From contig JANQHK010000121.1 in assembly GCA_028282685.1 (NCBI GenBank), forward strand, positions 1 to 43,022: a stretch of 43,022 nucleotides of DNA, written 5' to 3'. The notes below the pieces were generated by a model that saw only the letters and a list, made by a program, of their open reading frames with translations, made no database searches and was not told the origin of the DNA. Numbering within the stretch: the stretch's first letter is position 1; each line of letters begins with the position of its first letter. The stretch comes from Phycisphaeraceae bacterium. Its GTDB lineage: Bacteria > Planctomycetota > Phycisphaerae > Phycisphaerales > Zrk34. The translations under genes and the position numbers were made by a program. Below are positions 41,326 to 43,022 of the stretch, in pieces.

Positions 41326-42228
41326 TCACTTGGTTCTCACGGCCAGATAATCACACAGTCCACGCAGGGGATCACTGGCCGGGCCCAGTTCGTCCAGCGC
41401 CCGATGCGCCTCGGCCCGCAGGCGATCCACTTCGGCGTGGCTGGCCGGCACGCCCAATACCGAAGGATAGGTCAATTTCTCCTGATCGGCATCCTTGCCG
41501 GCGGTTTTTCCCAGATGCTCGGTGGTCTGCGTCACGTCCAGCAGATCGTCGACCACCTGAAACATCAGTCCGATCGCCCGTCCGTAGCGATCGATCGCCT
41601 GCATTTTCGCATCATCCGCCCCACCGCACAACGCCCCCATCCGGCACGAGCCCAGAAGCAGGGCGCCGGTCTTGTGGCGGTGGATCATCTCCAGGCGATC
41701 GCGCGGCGGCATGTCACCGGGAAACTCGCCCAGCGTGTCGTACACCTGGCCAGCCACCATGTCGTTGGTGCTGGCGGCCAGTTCGCCGATCACCGCGCTG
41801 CAAAGCGCCGGCGAGTCGATCCGCGTGACGATCACCTCAAACGCCAGGCCCATCAGCGCATCGCCGGCCAGGATCGCCATCGCTTCGTTGGTATAGCGGT
41901 GGAGGGTGGGTCGGCCCCGTCGCAAGTCGTCATCGTCCATTGCCGGCAGGTCGTCGTGCACCAGCGAAAACGCATGCACCATCTCGATGGCCGCCGCCGG
42001 AGCCAGGGCCTGCTCCATCGTCCCGCCCACGGCCCGGCAGGAGTGCAGCACCAGGATCGGCCGCATCCGTTTGCCCGGTCCCAGCGCCGCATAGCGAATG
42101 GCCTGGCGCAAATTGTCCGGCAGCGAACGCTGCGAAAGATATTCGTCGATGTAACGATCCACCGTCCGCACCAGCGCATCCACATCGGCCTGGTCGGGCA
42201 AGGAGTTGTCGGCAGCGGGCTGGTTCAT
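41326..42228 (-). CDS. ispA: Short/medium-chain trans-polyprenyl diphosphate synthase
   Basis: A 300-residue head-to-tail prenyltransferase. The first Asp-rich motif (HDDLPAMDDDDLRRG, from residue 91) and the second (FQVVDDLLDVT) bind Mg-diphosphate; GKRMRP and KTG bind the allylic and homoallylic substrates. It makes farnesyl or geranylgeranyl diphosphate for lipid carriers or quinones; chain length cannot be fixed from sequence alone. ATG 42228 is used since the region upstream contains a -10 box. It precedes dxs by about 115 bp. Confidence 0.93.
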   Translation of the reverse strand: MNQPAADNSLPDQADVDALVRTVDRYIDEYLSQRSLPDNLRQAIRYAALGPGKRMRPILVLHSCRAVGGTMEQALAPAAAIEMVHAFSLVHDDLPAMDDDDLRRGRPTLHRYTNEAMAILAGDALMGLAFEVIVTRIDSPALCSAVIGELAASTNDMVAGQVYDTLGEFPGDMPPRDRLEMIHRHKTGALLLGSCRMGALCGGADDAKMQAIDRYGRAIGLMFQVVDDLLDVTQTTEHLGKTAGKDADQEKLTYPSVLGVPASHAEVDRLRAEAHRALDELGPASDPLRGLCDYLAVRTK

Positions 42229-42258
42229 GGCGGGTCCGGGGATCACGTCAAAACCGAT

Positions 42259-42264
42259 AGTATA
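42259..42264 (-). promoter_or_regulatory. -10 box of ispA
   Basis: TATACT on the minus strand, about 30 bp before the ATG at 42228 and between the murG stop and ispA. The -35 is unclear. Confidence 0.4.
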
Positions 42265-42295
42265 CCCCTGCCCGCCCAACGCATAAAGGTAACGG

Positions 42296-43022
42296 TTATC
42301 GGGGCCGGTGGGCCAGCGTCAGCAGCCGCTCGGCCAGTTGATCGGCGCTGTTGCCGCGGTCGAGCTGCGCCAGGGCTTGACGCATGGGCTCACGCTGGGC
42401 CGATTGTCCGCACAGGCAGGTCAACACTTCGAGCAACTGCTCGGCATTCCGTGCCGGATCGATGCGATCTGCCAACACCACCGCGCCCCCGGCATCGACC
42501 AGCGGTTGGGCGTTGCGTCGCTGGTGCTGATCCTGGTGATAGGGATACGGCAGAAAAACCGTGGGCGTACGATTGGCGATGATTTCCGCAACACTGCCGG
42601 CCCCGGCGCGGCTGATTGCCAGGTCCGCGGCGCTCCACGCCAATCCCATCTTCTCCGTGAACGGCAGCACCGTGGCGTCGAGGTGTTTGCTGAGATAGGC
42701 CTGTTCAACCTCGGCGGTGTTGTTCGATCCGGCCAGATGAAGGATCTGCCAACCGGCCATGCGCTCGGTGAACGCCTGGCGACGTGTCAGTGAAATCATG
42801 GCCTGGTTAATGGTCTGAGCGCCCTGGCTGGCGCCGGTGATCAACAGCAACGGCTTATCCGGAACAAAGCCCAGCTCGGCGCGCGCCGCAGGGCGATCCG
42901 GCGGACCGATCGCCGCCGAGCGCAACGGCATGCTGATCGCCTGGTACGGGCCCAGCGCTTCGGTCGGGTAGACGCTGAACACATCACGGCAGCGCCGCGC
43001 CAGCATGCGGTTGGCCTTGCCC
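42296..43022 (-). CDS. murG: MurG, 5' end outside the window
   Basis: The C-terminal ~240 residues of the UDP-GlcNAc:lipid I transferase that makes lipid II on the cytoplasmic face of the membrane. The frame is open to the last base (GKANRMLARRC, as in MurG). GASQGAQTIN, AISRAGAGSVAEI and PYPYHQDQHQRRNAQ (the UDP-GlcNAc site) are visible. The gene must start beyond 43022. It is followed by ispA with a 67-bp gap that contains a -10 box. Planctomycetes with a peptidoglycan wall carry murG. Confidence 0.93.
   Translation of the reverse strand, partial: GKANRMLARRCRDVFSVYPTEALGPYQAISMPLRSAAIGPPDRPAARAELGFVPDKPLLLITGASQGAQTINQAMISLTRRQAFTERMAGWQILHLAGSNNTAEVEQAYLSKHLDATVLPFTEKMGLAWSAADLAISRAGAGSVAEIIANRTPTVFLPYPYHQDQHQRRNAQPLVDAGGAVVLADRIDPARNAEQLLEVLTCLCGQSAQREPMRQALAQLDRGNSADQLAERLLTLAHRPR

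Overview
The window is GC-rich chromosomal DNA that looks like a member of the Planctomycetota, possibly Phycisphaerae. This is inferred from gene content, not measured. The pointers are a PEP-CTERM secreted protein, a small RRM RNA-binding protein, a Tat-exported Gfo/Idh oxidoreductase next to a DUF1080 protein, an insert-bearing GyrB, and many period-7/8 repeat arrays between genes. No CRISPR array, tRNA, rRNA or transposase gene was seen.

Bases 1-4012 (+ strand) carry the end of an unknown gene and then pyrR-pyrB-gmk-nnrE-RRM, a run of overlapping genes. Bases 4019-9171 (- strand) hold a ThiF/MoeB-type E1 enzyme, an unknown exported protein, rpsG and rpsL (with promoter and terminator but no fusA or tuf), and a MetX-MetW fusion. 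The fusion is preceded by a multi-stem RNA candidate that ends in a terminator-like hairpin. Bases 9509-17398 (- strand) encode a coiled-coil protein, a PEP-CTERM protein, an OppA/OppB pair without the rest of the transporter, an unknown exported protein, panC and a glycosyltransferase.

Bases 17770-29086 hold gyrB, a DUF6786-like lipoprotein, a small membrane protein, rimO, a 643-aa unknown protein, a nitroreductase, an AT-rich PD-(D/E)XK nuclease gene between inverted repeats, and a UbiD-family decarboxylase. RimO and UbiD both carry in-frame insertions made of the same class of short tandem repeat that lies between genes.

Bases 29100-32473 form an accessory island with near-identical inverted repeats at its ends. 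It holds a truncated sigma-like gene and a divergent five-gene operon with a near-consensus promoter. The operon encodes two small exported proteins, each made of a signal peptide, only the final Rhs core motif, and a different C-terminal domain (one caspase-like, one possibly papain-like). Each is translationally coupled (ATGA overlap) to a following membrane protein or lipoprotein. This looks like a pair of free-standing Rhs-tip effectors with immunity partners and is the strongest candidate for an undescribed system here.

Bases 32487-43022 return to core functions: DoxX, a Tat metallophosphoesterase, ndk, a Gfo/Idh oxidoreductase with a DUF1080 hydrolase, a dCMP deaminase, a PLD-family protein followed 8 bp later by an attC-like site, a 59-aa membrane protein, dxs, a polyprenyl synthase and the 3' part of murG. 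Several promoters show a clear -10 hexamer 6-8 bp from the start codon and little -35, which suggests leaderless transcripts.
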